A DNA stretch of 64,000 nt, from the NCBI GenBank assembly GCA_037127315.1, contig JBBBDQ010001122.1:4778501-4842500 (forward strand), in the 5' to 3' direction. Positions 63,724-64,000 of this stretch are shown one piece after another. The translations under genes and the position numbers were made by a program. The stretch comes from Ascarosepion bandense (taxonomy: Eukaryota; Mollusca; Cephalopoda; Sepiida; Sepiidae). The notes beneath the pieces were generated by a model that searched no databases, was not told where the DNA came from, and saw only the letters and a list, made by a program, of their open reading frames with translations. How positions within the stretch are numbered: position 1 is the stretch's first letter; every line of letters starts with the position of its first letter.

Positions 63724-64000
63724 AGAGAGAGAGAGGGGAGACTAATGGATAATAACACAATAGTGCAATTAATGATAACAAACTTGCTATCACCTTGCGT
63801 CACTATAAAATAAATAAAAACAGTTCTAAATGCCAAACAGAACTACTCATGAAAAAAAAAAAAAAAAAAAGACAGGGAAAATGTACATGTGTCTACTAAT
63901 TTCACCCTTAGTCGATACTCTGGCCTGAAGAAAAATAAACGTTCGGGGGTTGGAAATTAATCAATAATCATTTCATTGGTTGGTACATATCGCAGATGGC

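Overview
This is a gene-poor, AT-rich stretch of a eukaryotic, almost certainly animal, genome. It has no operons, no long open reading frames and no bacterial-type genes. Nearly every recognisable segment is a transposable element, a fragment of one, or a microsatellite. The mix is a tRNA-headed SINE with dozens of pieces, 3'-end pieces of one LINE family, Helitrons, Tc1/mariner relics, Penelope-like fragments and a 5S rRNA-headed SINE. That mix best fits a mollusc, most likely a cephalopod such as an octopus. The assignment is inference from the kinds of repeat and was not checked by search.

Layout. 0-13 kb: SINE copies, two Helitrons, several LINE C-terminal pieces, a threefold ~260-bp tandem repeat, and a (TA)n-bounded block of foldback elements at 8.3-9.0 kb. 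13-20 kb: a 5S-tRNA composite SINE, a deleted mariner, a TTAA-flanked piggyBac-type MITE and SINEs. 20-26 kb: the only plausible host exon (21,958-22,136, a signal peptide followed by a GTAAGT donor), then LINE pieces, one of them split by a hAT-like MITE. 26-36 kb: SINEs in both orientations, a ~175-bp tandem repeat, a Helitron disrupted by a 103-bp-arm palindrome, and a SINE split by a CR1/L2-like LINE. 36-41 kb: the end of a Penelope-like element between (TA)n tracts, a 68-bp-arm palindrome and a fourth Helitron. 43-46 kb: a complete but broken Tc1 element with ~200-bp TIRs, and foldback elements. 47-51 kb: SINEs and an R2-type reverse transcriptase pseudogene. 52-57 kb: (TA)n-bounded repeats, LINE pieces, a second 5S-tRNA SINE and a CR1/L2-like LINE 3' end. 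58-64 kb: a 665-bp mariner deletion derivative, hammerhead-bearing foldbacks, a fifth Helitron, a Penelope RT fragment inside an inverted repeat, and an LTR-like segment.

The most interesting pattern is that unrelated-looking palindromic elements sit repeatedly between (TA)n tracts. Several carry the conserved core of a hammerhead ribozyme (CTGANGA, helix II, GAAA), and in the best cases helices I and III as well. Hammerheads are known from Penelope-like retroelements, and Penelope RT and GIY-YIG remnants are present in the same window, so a Penelope-driven, ribozyme-bearing non-autonomous family that lands in (TA)n is a reasonable hypothesis. The second notable item is a SINE family with modular heads: tRNA only, 5S rRNA plus tRNA, or a third unidentified head, all on the same body.
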